From assembly GCA_964529265.1 (NCBI GenBank), contig CAZGVW010000126.1, forward strand, positions 1 to 8,449: 8,449 nt of DNA. The letters are read 5' to 3'. Of this stretch, positions 1-5,524 are shown one piece after another. Source of the stretch: CAZGVW01 sp964529265 (lineage in GTDB: Bacteria > Planctomycetota > Phycisphaerae > Phycisphaerales > UBA1924). A program made the position numbers and the translations under genes. A model generated the notes under the pieces. It saw nothing but the letters and a program-made list of their open reading frames with translations, was not told the DNA's origin and searched no databases. How positions within the stretch are numbered: the first letter of the stretch is position 1; the number at the start of each line of letters is the position of its first letter.

Positions 1-123
1 GGCCTCGGCCTTGGCCTTCTCCTGAGGCTTCGCCTCCGCGGCGTTGCCCGCGGGGCCGCAGGCGGCGGTCATCAAAGCCGCGAGCGCGGCCAGACACGTG
101 GACACTCTCCTGAACTCGAGCAT
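1..123 (-). CDS. Lipoprotein, N-terminal 41 codons only
   Basis: The first 41 codons of a leftward gene that continues beyond base 1. The peptide starts MLEFRRVSTCLAALAALMTA and then AC-GP. It is a classic lipoprotein signal: two arginines near the start, a hydrophobic stretch (residues 8-20) and a lipobox LMTAAC with the lipidated cysteine at residue 22. After the cysteine comes a short Ala/Gly stretch and then a Lys/Glu/Ala-rich linker (residues 28-41) with no fold visible yet. The ATG at 121-123 is fixed by a strong Shine-Dalgarno GGGAGG (plus-strand 132-137) 8 bases upstream. The gene is divergent from cydA. The mature function cannot be inferred from this fragment; only export and lipid anchoring are supported. 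Confidence 0.75.
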   Translation of the reverse strand, partial: MLEFRRVSTCLAALAALMTAACGPAGNAAEAKPQEKAKAEA

Positions 124-346
124 GCTTGATGCCTCCCGGGCTGTGAAACTCGCCTTTCCCGCCCACTCGCCACCCCTCCCGCGGCGGGCCGCATTGTACG
201 CGCTCCTCCTGAGCATTCCGAGCGGCCTCCAGCGCCACGGCGCCACCTATCATCGGGCCCTGCCGGTCCCGGCTCGATGTCGGCTTCTCACGAAGCCGCG
301 ATCGTCCCGGTTTCCGCCCACGCCCGCCCCACTCCCGGAGCGCGAC
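124..346. promoter_or_regulatory. Divergent intergenic region, lipoprotein gene / cydA
   Basis: A gap of 223 bases between two divergent start codons, so it should hold promoters for both directions. Leftward, TACAAT (complement of 193-198) matches the bacterial -10 hexamer in five of six positions, about 70 bases before the lipoprotein ATG; the best -35 at 216-221 (TCGGAA) is poor. Rightward, TATCAT at 248-253 also matches five of six positions, about 94 bases before the cydA ATG, but no -35 is recognisable. No FNR- or ArcA-like palindrome was recognised by eye. The plus-strand reading frame stays open here, but this is upstream sequence, not coding. Confidence 0.4.
193..198 (-). promoter_or_regulatory. 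Candidate -10 element of the lipoprotein gene
   Basis: TACAAT on the minus strand, one mismatch from TATAAT, in otherwise very GC-rich sequence. It lies in the divergent gap, upstream of the lipoprotein start at 123. The -35 is weak, so the call rests mainly on the -10 match. Confidence 0.3.
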
Positions 347-1648
347 ATGAGCGATCTGCTCTTCGCACGCCTGCAGATGGCGATCAGCCTCGGGTTCCAC
401 ATCATCTTCGCGTCGATCGGCATCGCCATGCCCGCGCTCATGGCGATCGCGGAGTTCCGCTGGATCCGCACGGGCGACGAAACCTATCTGAGACTCGCCA
501 AGCGCTGGGCCAAGGGCACGGCCATCTTCTTCGCCGTGGGCGCGGTGTCGGGGACCGTGCTCTCGTTCGAACTCGGCCTGCTCTGGCCGCGATTCATGGA
601 GCACGCGGGCGGGATCATCGGCGTGCCCTTCGGCCTGGAGGGTTTCGCGTTCTTCACGGAGGCGATCTTCCTCGGCGTCTACCTGTACGCCTGGGACAAG
701 GTGAGCAAGTGGGCCCACTTCGCCGCGGCGGTGATCATCGCCGTCAGCGGCGCCGCCTCGGCGGGCTTCGTGATCATGGTGAACGGGTGGATGAATGCGC
801 CGCAGGGCTTCGATTTCGATCCGGTCACGCGCGAGTTCTCGAACATCGATCCCGTGGCGGCGATGTTCAACGACGCGTGGGCGGCCCAGACCGTGCACAT
901 GCTCATCGCCGCATACATGGCGACCGCCTTCGGCGTGGCAGGCGTGCACGCGTGGCGGTTGCTTCGGGCGCCGGATTCGCGCTTTCACCAAGCGGCGCTG
1001 CGCCTCGCCATGCTCGTCGCGCTGCCGATGGCGGTTCTTCAGCCGCTGGCGGGCGACTGGGCGGCGAAGGTCGTGGCGCGCAACCAGCCAGCGAAACTCG
1101 CGGCGATGGAAGGACAGTTCGAGACGGTGCGTCGCGCGCCCCTGCGCATCGGCGGCTGGCCGGATGAACGGAGCGAAACCACGCGCTTCGCGATCGAGAT
1201 CCCGGGGGCGCTCAGTTTCCTGGCCTATGGCGATTTCAACGCGGAGGTGAAGGGCCTCAAGAACATTCCGCGCGATGAATGGCCGCCGGTGGCGATCACG
1301 CATATCTCATTCGAGTTGATGGTGCTCTGCGGCATGGCGATGCTCGCGACGTCGGTGTGGTGGGGCGTTCACGCATGGCGGCGCAAGGGCGCCACGCCCG
1401 GAAGATGGCTCCTCCGCGCGCTCATCCTTTGCGCACCCCTCGGCTTCTTCGCCATCGAGTTCGGCTGGATGGTCACCGAAGTGGGCCGCCAGCCGTGGAT
1501 CATCCAGGGCGTCATGCGCACCAGCGAATCCGTGACGCCCATGAACGGCCTGTGGGCGACCTTCACGACATTCACGCTCATCTACCTCGCGCTCGCCGTG
1601 GTCGTGACGTACCTGATGGTGCGCCAGGTCCGCGCCGCGGAGGAATGA
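347..1648 (+). CDS. cydA: Cytochrome bd-type quinol oxidase subunit I (CydA)
   Basis: Haem-bearing subunit of the cytochrome bd terminal oxidase, which oxidises quinol and reduces O2 to water at the inner membrane. 433 residues, about nine hydrophobic segments. Recognisable sites by comparison with E. coli CydA: His18 (high-spin b595 ligand, His19), Glu98 and Glu105 in FGLEGFAFFTEAIF (proton path), NGWMNAP at 146-152, His184 and Met325 (the b558 ligands), QPAKLAAMEG at 247-256 in the Q-loop with Lys250/Glu255 (Lys252/Glu257), and GRQPW at 380-384. It is about 90 residues shorter than E. coli CydA because the C-terminal half of the Q-loop is missing, which makes it the short Q-loop (CioA-like) type. 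Start: ATG 347 has CGGAG 6 bases upstream and gives the usual short N-terminus before the first helix; the frame is open back to base 44, but that part overlaps the lipoprotein start. The position of E. coli Arg391 is Glu323 here. Confidence 0.96.
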   Translation: MSDLLFARLQMAISLGFHIIFASIGIAMPALMAIAEFRWIRTGDETYLRLAKRWAKGTAIFFAVGAVSGTVLSFELGLLWPRFMEHAGGIIGVPFGLEGFAFFTEAIFLGVYLYAWDKVSKWAHFAAAVIIAVSGAASAGFVIMVNGWMNAPQGFDFDPVTREFSNIDPVAAMFNDAWAAQTVHMLIAAYMATAFGVAGVHAWRLLRAPDSRFHQAALRLAMLVALPMAVLQPLAGDWAAKVVARNQPAKLAAMEGQFETVRRAPLRIGGWPDERSETTRFAIEIPGALSFLAYGDFNAEVKGLKNIPRDEWPPVAITHISFELMVLCGMAMLATSVWWGVHAWRRKGATPGRWLLRALILCAPLGFFAIEFGWMVTEVGRQPWIIQGVMRTSESVTPMNGLWATFTTFTLIYLALAVVVTYLMVRQVRAAEE

Positions 1649-1826
1649 ACCCGGAGGAAGACAGATGAAGACGGAGGAAGAGGCAAATCTCGCAGATCAT
1701 GGCGAGAGCCAGCGACACCAACGGAGAAGTCTGAATGATGTAGATTGATCATTTGCACTGCGAAGACTCGACGCCTCGCGCTTCCCGTCTTCTTCCCCTC
1801 TGTCTTCCTCCGTCTTCCTCCGGGTT
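1648..1826. repeat. Inverted-repeat element filling the cydA-cydB gap
   Basis: The 185-base space between cydA and cydB is bounded by a perfect 15-base inverted repeat: AACCCGGAGGAAGAC at 1648-1662 and its complement GTCTTCCTCCGGGTT at 1812-1826. Inside, the arms are imperfectly repeated. GGAGGAAGACAGA (1653-1665) also pairs with 1799-1811, GGAGGAAG recurs at 1673-1680, and GTCTTCCTCC is a tandem 10-mer at 1802-1811 and 1812-1821. The left side is almost pure purine and the right side almost pure pyrimidine, so the transcript could fold into a long hairpin with a central loop at roughly 1690-1780. The composition is unlike the flanking genes. It looks like a short interspersed or MITE-like repeat, but no target-site duplication or second copy is seen in this window, so mobility is inference. 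Confidence 0.6.
1665..1748 (+). CDS. Possible 27-residue small ORF between cydA and cydB
   Basis: ATG at 1665 follows GGAGG (1653-1657) with an ideal 7-base spacer, and the frame runs 27 codons to TGA at 1746-1748. The peptide starts MKTEEEANLADHGESQ and is hydrophilic and charged, with an Arg/His-rich middle (RHQRRS). It has no membrane helix, so it is not CydX or another known small subunit of bd oxidase. It lies wholly within the inverted-repeat element and its first codons are part of the purine-rich arm, so it may be a chance ORF of the repeat. The ribosome binding site is better than that of cydB, which makes translation plausible. No function is proposed. Confidence 0.25.
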   Translation: MKTEEEANLADHGESQRHQRRSLNDVD

Positions 1827-1833
1827 CCTCTTC

Positions 1834-2853
1834 ATGGATTGGCCCACGATCACAGCCGCGGCGATGCTTCTGGCCCTCGGGGTCTACGCGATCCTGGGCG
1901 GCGCCGATTTCGGCGGCGGCGTGTGGGATTTCTTCGCCTTCGGGCCGCGCAAGCAGAAGCAGCGAGCGCTCATCGCCGACGCCATCGGCCCCGTGTGGGA
2001 AGCCAACCACGTCTGGCTCATCGTCGTCGTCGTGCTCATGTTCTCCGGCTTCCCCCGCGCCTTCAGCGCGATGATGACCGCGCTCCACGTTCCGCTCACA
2101 CTCATGCTCATCGGCATCGTGCTCCGCGGCTGCGCGTTCACCTTCCGCTCATACGATTCCCCCGGCCGAACCAGCCGCGCGTGGAGCGTCATCTTCTCCA
2201 CCTCCAGCGTCATCACCCCCCTGCTGCTCGGCGCGTGCCTCGGCGCCGCGGGCTCCGGCCGCCTGCGCTGGAATGACGAAGGTGTGTACGAGAGCGGCTA
2301 CTTCGCGCCGTGGGCCGGGAGCCCCTTCTGCTGGTCGGTCGGCGCGTTCGCGCTCTCGATCTTCGCCTTCCTCGCGGCGACGTACCTCTGCATCGAGGCG
2401 CGGGGCGATCGCGAGGTCCAGGAAGACTTCCGCCGCCGCGCGATCGTCTCCGGCGTGATGGTCGGCGCCTTCGCGCTGCTCACCTGGCTGCTCGGCCTGC
2501 CCGGCTCGGGCGATTCCATCAGCCATCGCATGGCGGCGGCGCCATGGGCGTGGCCACTGCAGATCGCCACCGCCCTGTTCGCCATCGGCGCCTTGGCCGC
2601 GCTCTGGCGCCGGCGCTACCGCCTGGCCCGCTTCGCCGCGGCGGGGCAGGTTCTGCTCATCACGCTCGGCTTCGGCCTCGCCATGCGCCCGAACCTCATC
2701 ATCCCCGGGTTCACCATCGAGAACTCCGCCGCCCCAGCGATCACCCACAAGTTGCTGCTCGGCTCGCTTGGCGCGGGCGCCGTGGTGCTGATCCCTTCGC
2801 TTCTCTACCTCTTCCGCGTGTTCAAGGGCGGAAACACGCCATCCGCGCAATGA
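1834..2853 (+). CDS. cydB: Cytochrome bd-type quinol oxidase subunit II (CydB)
   Basis: Second core subunit of the bd oxidase; it pairs with CydA in the membrane and contains no fully ligated haem of its own. 339 residues, about eight or nine hydrophobic segments, close to the family's usual length. Motifs seen: GGADFGGG at 22-29 in the first helix, GPVWEANHVWLI at 52-63 (the family's GPxWxxNxVWL), LRGCAFTFR at 97-105, and RPNLIIP at 285-291 before the last helices. The start chosen is ATG 1834, giving MDWPTITAAAMLLALGVY, the normal CydB N-terminus. The frame is open to a TTG at 1753 but those codons lie in the repeat element and have no family resemblance. There is no Shine-Dalgarno directly upstream: the 45 bases before the ATG are nearly all pyrimidine. 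No cydX-like hydrophobic mini-gene and no cydCD follow. Confidence 0.95.
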   Translation: MDWPTITAAAMLLALGVYAILGGADFGGGVWDFFAFGPRKQKQRALIADAIGPVWEANHVWLIVVVVLMFSGFPRAFSAMMTALHVPLTLMLIGIVLRGCAFTFRSYDSPGRTSRAWSVIFSTSSVITPLLLGACLGAAGSGRLRWNDEGVYESGYFAPWAGSPFCWSVGAFALSIFAFLAATYLCIEARGDREVQEDFRRRAIVSGVMVGAFALLTWLLGLPGSGDSISHRMAAAPWAWPLQIATALFAIGALAALWRRRYRLARFAAAGQVLLITLGFGLAMRPNLIIPGFTIENSAAPAITHKLLLGSLGAGAVVLIPSLLYLFRVFKGGNTPSAQ

Positions 2854-2885
2854 AGCAGGCCCGCGGCGCAACCCGCGGGCCTGCT
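2854..2885. terminator. Strong hairpin after cydB
   Basis: A perfect 13-bp stem, AGCAGGCCCGCGG / CCGCGGGCCTGCT, with a 6-base loop CGCAAC, beginning directly after the cydB stop codon. No T-run follows on the plus strand, so it is a stem-only intrinsic terminator or an mRNA-stabilising 3' end. Being symmetrical, and lying between convergent genes, it may act for both directions. Confidence 0.7.
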
Positions 2886-2936
2886 GATGGATCGAGGTCA
2901 CTCTCAATCGTCGGGTGACGATGATTCGAAATGAAC

Positions 2937-2962
2937 GCCGCGGGGCTGAAATCAGCCGCGGC
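2937..2962 (-). terminator. Weak hairpin over the end of the PEP-CTERM gene
   Basis: On the plus strand GCCGCGGGGCTGA at 2937-2949 faces TCAGCCGCGGC at 2952-2962, pairing with a two-base bulge. It overlaps the stop codon (2952-2954) and the Arg-rich final codons of the leftward PEP-CTERM gene. Such a tight loop would open by a few pairs. It could help end that transcript, but part of the symmetry may just reflect GC-rich codons. Confidence 0.25.
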
Positions 2963-3596
2963 GGCGGCGCGTGGCGACGAGGCCGGCGACACCGAACAGG
3001 GCGGCGGCGCCCGGAGTCGGGATCAGATCGCCCCCGATGATGATGTTGTCCACGCGGTTCGTGCCGGCGGTGCCGCCCGGCGTCACCTGGTTGGTGAGGC
3101 GGAAGAACACCGTGCCCTGGTTGTCGAGCGCCGCGGGCGCCGACAGCGGAGCGAACACCGAAGCCGGCTGATGCGTGCCGCTCGACCACGTCGTCGTGCC
3201 GACGGCGTAGTCATCGAACAGCGTGAAGAACGTCGAGCCATCGGTGCTCCACTCGACGTCGAACGTGCCGGGGCCGGTGGAGGACCGGGTCTGGTCCCAC
3301 CCGAACGTGATGTTTTCGTAGCCGGCGGTGCTGGTCGAGAACTGGTAGTAGTCGCCGATGCCCCAGTTGTTGCTGCTGAACGACTCGCCCGAGCCGTTGC
3401 CGACCGGGTTGCTGTACACGGCTGCGCCGCTGACGTGCAAACCCAGCGAGCCGCCGCCATTCACGCCGCCCTCCGCCGCGTGCGGTCCGGCGGTGATCGG
3501 AACGCTCGTTTCGAACGTCCAGACCGCCAGATCGATGGCGTAGGCCGCGCCGGACAGCGCCGCAACTGCGGACGCTGCAATGAGAACATGCCTCAT
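2952..3596 (-). CDS. Exported PEP-CTERM sorting-domain protein
   Basis: 214 residues. The signal peptide covers residues 1-20 (MRHVLIAASAVAALSGAAYA, cleavage likely after AYA). The mature part is rich in Gly, Ser, Thr and aromatic residues with alternating hydrophobics, as in secreted beta-sandwich proteins (for example WTFETSVPITAGP at 26-38 and FDVEWSTDGSTFF at 112-124). The end is a PEP-CTERM-type signal: PTPG at 193-196, a hydrophobic helix to about residue 208, then RRRRG. Family knowledge: this tail is recognised by an exosortase in the inner membrane, and such proteins usually reach the cell surface or matrix; neither exosortase nor EPS genes are in this window. ATG 3594-3596 is set by a tandem AGGAGA AGGAGA (plus-strand 3605-3616). 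A specific role cannot be named. It faces cydB convergently and stands alone behind a long leader. Confidence 0.9.
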   Translation of the reverse strand: MRHVLIAASAVAALSGAAYAIDLAVWTFETSVPITAGPHAAEGGVNGGGSLGLHVSGAAVYSNPVGNGSGESFSSNNWGIGDYYQFSTSTAGYENITFGWDQTRSSTGPGTFDVEWSTDGSTFFTLFDDYAVGTTTWSSGTHQPASVFAPLSAPAALDNQGTVFFRLTNQVTPGGTAGTNRVDNIIIGGDLIPTPGAAALFGVAGLVATRRRRG

Positions 3597-3629
3597 GAGA
3601 CGTTTCTCCTTCTCCTGTCACAACTCCCG

Positions 3630-3653
3630 CGGCGGGCGCAGCGCCAGCCGCCG
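3630..3653 (-). promoter_or_regulatory. Leader hairpin upstream of the PEP-CTERM gene ribosome binding site
   Basis: On the minus strand CGGCG-GCT-GGCG-CTG-CGCC-CGCCG: an inner 4-bp and an outer 5-bp all-GC stem separated by a 3-base bulge. It ends 13 bases before the tandem AGGAGA. Further upstream in the same leader, GGAGC/GCTCC (3662-3666 with 3703-3707) and AACC/GGTT (3667-3670 with 3675-3678) can also pair, so the leader may fold as a branched structure. No known riboswitch class was recognised. Confidence 0.35.
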
Positions 3654-3756
3654 ACGACCAAGGAGCAACCCACAGGTTCGGGAGACGACGTGTTCCTTCC
3701 TCGCTCCGCGACCTGCGCCCGCCCTCCTAAAGACGGGACGCTCCCTCCGCGTACAG

Positions 3757-3783
3757 ATTATGGGCCGGGGGGGTCCGCCACAA
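3757..3783 (-). promoter_or_regulatory. Candidate promoter of the PEP-CTERM gene
   Basis: On the minus strand CATAAT (3757-3762) resembles a -10 element with one mismatch, and TTGTGG (3778-3783) lies upstream as a weak -35 with a short 15-base spacer of mostly C and G. It would give a leader of roughly 150 bases. The AT-rich hexamer is conspicuous in this GC-rich gap, but the spacer is short, so this is tentative. Confidence 0.3.
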
Positions 3784-3927
3784 TGGAAGAATCGCCTTTC
3801 GGCGTGTCTCTCACCGTCTTTGAACACGGCCTGAACGCGACCCCACGACGAAGCGCGGCCGGTCCTCTCAAAAACAGCGCAAGTGCTTGTCTGGACTGTG
3901 TTTGTGCTTCGGATCCGGCCGGATCGA

Positions 3928-3950
3928 CCCGGCGGGAAGGCCCGCCCGGG
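3928..3950 (-). terminator. Hairpin after the YhaM-like gene
   Basis: Stem GGCGGG (3931-3936) with CCCGCC (3941-3946), loop of four bases, extended by CCC (3928-3930) with GGG (3948-3950) around a single bulged base. It begins 3 bases after the stop codon of the leftward gene. No T-run follows. A terminator or 3'-end stabiliser is the simplest reading. Confidence 0.5.
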
Positions 3951-3952
3951 GC

Positions 3953-5056
3953 TCAGGAAAGGGGGTCCGGCCGGAAAAGGCGGGTATCCAGGGCCCATTG
4001 CTTCTCGGTGAAGTTGCCCCCGAGGTCGTTGGCGGAGCGGTCGGGCCTGGCCGCGGCGAGGGCGATGGTGGTCTTGGCGTCGAGGTTGTCGAGCATGGAG
4101 ACCAGGATCGCCTCAGGGGTGGAGGGGACCTTGGCGGCGCCGAACTCCGGCTCGCCGTGGTGCGAGATGATGATGTGCTGCAGCACGGTGATGGCGTGGC
4201 GCGGGAAGCGCTGGCCGGTGTCGCGCATGGCCTGCTGGGCCTTATCGTGCAGCATGATCGCGCCATCGACGATGTGGCCGATGAGTTGGCCGCGATCGCT
4301 GTAGCCGAAGCCGCGGTCCCAGATGAGTTCGCGCGTCTTGCCGAGGTCGTGCAGGAAGAGGCCCATCATCACGATGTCGCGATTGATGCGCGGATAGAGC
4401 GGGCAGACGGCGTTCGCGAGTCGCAGCAGCGCGAGCGTGTGCTCGAGCAGGCCGCCGAGATACGCGTGGTGCATGGATTTCGCGGCGGGCGCCTGCTTGA
4501 ACTGCGCCATGAGCATGTCGTCGGCGAGGTAGGCGCGCACAAGGGACTTCATCGCCGGATGCTCGATGGTGTCGAGCAGGGCGAGCAGGTCGGCGAACAT
4601 TTCCTCGGGCGGGCGCGCCGCGCACGCGACGAGTTCGGTGAGTTGCTCGGGCGTGGGCTCAATGGGCTCGACGACGTGGAGGATGAGTTGCAGCTCGCCC
4701 TGGTATGGCTGGGTCTCACCCTCGGCGTAGACGAAGCCATCGGTCGGGAGGCGCGCGAAGTGCTCATCGGCGATGGTCCACATGCGCGCGGGAAGTTCGC
4801 CGGACTTATCGCGCAGCAGGCAGCGGAGGTATGGCTTGCCGGAGCGCGTGACGCCGAGCTGCGCGTTGGCGATGGCGAAGGCGCCGGAGAAGGGCTCGGT
4901 GGGACCGAGTTCGCGGATGAATCGCCTCGCGGCGGCCGGGGCCGATGAGGAAGGCGCCTGGGGCGCGGGCCGGTTGGCGGGCGCGGGCCTCGGCGCGTTC
5001 TGGGGCGCGGGTGGTGGTGTGAAGAGAGGGTCGGTCACTGCGGCTCGCTCGGGCAT
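3953..5056 (-). CDS. yhaM: YhaM-family 3'-5' exoribonuclease (OB-fold plus HD domain)
   Basis: 367 residues. Residues 1-43 are a Pro/Ala-rich, probably unstructured extension. Residues 45-135 look like an OB-fold nucleic-acid binding domain (KPYLRCLLRDKSGELPARMW; YQGELQLILHVVEPI). Residues 190-335 are an HD phosphohydrolase domain with likely metal ligands in GGLLEHT (His206), FLHDLGK (His236-Asp237), GHI (His261), ISHHGE (His299-His300) and MLDNLDAK (Asp323). The order OB-HD and the phrases HHAYLGGLLEHTL, GQLIGHI and SHHGEPEFGAAKVPSTPEA match the YhaM/Cbf1 family, which degrades single-stranded RNA (and DNA) from the 3' end. B. subtilis YhaM is shorter, mainly by lacking the proline-rich N-terminus. 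ATG 5054-5056 has GAGG 5 bases upstream. It lies 94 bases after the last small membrane gene of the rarA cluster, so it may be read from that operon or from its own promoter. The HD domain and family are clear; the substrate in this organism is not known. Confidence 0.88.
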   Translation of the reverse strand: MPERAAVTDPLFTPPPAPQNAPRPAPANRPAPQAPSSSAPAAARRFIRELGPTEPFSGAFAIANAQLGVTRSGKPYLRCLLRDKSGELPARMWTIADEHFARLPTDGFVYAEGETQPYQGELQLILHVVEPIEPTPEQLTELVACAARPPEEMFADLLALLDTIEHPAMKSLVRAYLADDMLMAQFKQAPAAKSMHHAYLGGLLEHTLALLRLANAVCPLYPRINRDIVMMGLFLHDLGKTRELIWDRGFGYSDRGQLIGHIVDGAIMLHDKAQQAMRDTGQRFPRHAITVLQHIIISHHGEPEFGAAKVPSTPEAILVSMLDNLDAKTTIALAAARPDRSANDLGGNFTEKQWALDTRLFRPDPLS

Positions 5057-5107
5057 CGGCGCCTCGCTCGGGTCGTGGAGATGGGAAACAGAGGCGAAGA
5101 TGGTACG

Positions 5108-5128
5108 CGATGCCCGCGGCGGGCGTCG
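5108..5128 (-). terminator. Hairpin between the small-membrane-protein cluster and the YhaM-like gene
   Basis: GCCCG (5112-5116) pairs with CGGGC (5120-5124) around a 3-base loop, and CGA (5108-5110) with TCG (5126-5128) across one mismatch. It sits in the 94-base gap after the stop codon at 5151. No T-run follows, so it may be an attenuator or simply GC-rich sequence. Confidence 0.3.
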
Positions 5129-5150
5129 GCGATTCGGTCGGGCGGCGGCG

Positions 5151-5504
5151 TCAGTGGCTCTCGCGCGCCGTGGGCGGATAGGCGCCGCAGCCGGGGCAGC
5201 GGTCGGCGTCGCGCATGGACCAATCGCGGCCGCATTGCGGGCAGAACAGGCGCTCCGCCTCGCGCTGCGCGGGGAGGACGAAGCCGTAGATCACGCCGAA
5301 GCCGATGCCCGCGACGCACGCGGTGGTGACGGCGCTCACGCCGAGCGCGAAGGGCAGGGAACTCTGCCAGGCCGGCGGCGGCTGATCGGGCAACGCCTTC
5401 GAGAGCGCGAAACGGTGGTGGATGTAGACCATCGCGATGAACGTGATCGTGAAGAACGCGATCGAGATGACGGCCCACACGAGTTGCGGTCTGCGGCCGA
5501 GCAT
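5151..5504 (-). CDS. Small two-helix membrane protein with C-terminal zinc ribbon
   Basis: 117 residues. Two hydrophobic helices (about 8-28 and 50-77) with a short loop rich in Pro and His, then a C-terminal ribbon with CPQC (Cys88, Cys91) and CPGC (Cys103, Cys106), spacing CxxC-x11-CxxC. The cysteines probably bind one Zn(II); by the positive-inside rule the ribbon is likely cytoplasmic, but that is inference. ATG 5502-5504 is preceded by AAGGGAG at the right distance; a GTG at 5526-5528 overlapping the previous stop is a less likely start. It is the last gene of the leftward cluster that begins with rarA, 20 bases after its upstream neighbour. It belongs to no family whose function I recognise. 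Confidence 0.8.
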   Translation of the reverse strand: MLGRRPQLVWAVISIAFFTITFIAMVYIHHRFALSKALPDQPPPAWQSSLPFALGVSAVTTACVAGIGFGVIYGFVLPAQREAERLFCPQCGRDWSMRDADRCPGCGAYPPTARESH

Positions 5505-5524
5505 GCGGCGGCTCCCTTCGATGG

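Larger units (their letters stand above)
3597..3952. other. Non-coding stretch between the PEP-CTERM and YhaM-like genes
   Basis: 356 bases without a convincing gene on either strand; the open frames across it have no ribosome binding site and no family resemblance. Read leftward it holds, in order: the terminator-like hairpin of the YhaM-like gene (3928-3950), a perfect 14-base palindrome GATCCGGCCGGATC (3912-3925), a small hairpin CGCC-GAAA-GGCG with a GNRA-type loop (3793-3804), a candidate promoter near 3757-3783 next to a run of seven C (3767-3773), and then the leader of the PEP-CTERM gene with several short stems. Confidence 0.6.

Noticed and set aside
44..346. In-frame N-terminal extension of cydA by 101 codons
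   Set aside because: It overlaps the lipoprotein start on the other strand, has no family resemblance, and ATG 347 with CGGAG gives the normal CydA N-terminus.
1799..1826. CRISPR-like or satellite repeat, from the tandem GTCTTCCTCC copies
   Set aside because: There are only two adjacent 10-base units without spacers; they are explained as part of the inverted-repeat arm.
1753..1833. Upstream TTG start for cydB
   Set aside because: The extra 27 codons are in the pyrimidine-rich repeat arm, have no ribosome binding site, and do not resemble CydB; MDWPTIT is the usual beginning.
2886..2951. A cydX-like small membrane subunit after cydB
   Set aside because: No short hydrophobic frame with a ribosome binding site is present between the terminator and the convergent gene.
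2149..3189. Leftward open frame of 346 codons antisense to cydB
   Set aside because: Its Arg/Gly/Ala-rich composition is typical of a shadow frame in GC-rich DNA; it crosses the cydB terminator and overlaps two confident genes.
2931..4304. Rightward open frame of 457 codons
   Set aside because: It is antisense to the PEP-CTERM and YhaM-like genes; its product is an Arg/Ala/Gly-rich shadow with no recognisable domain and no ribosome binding site.
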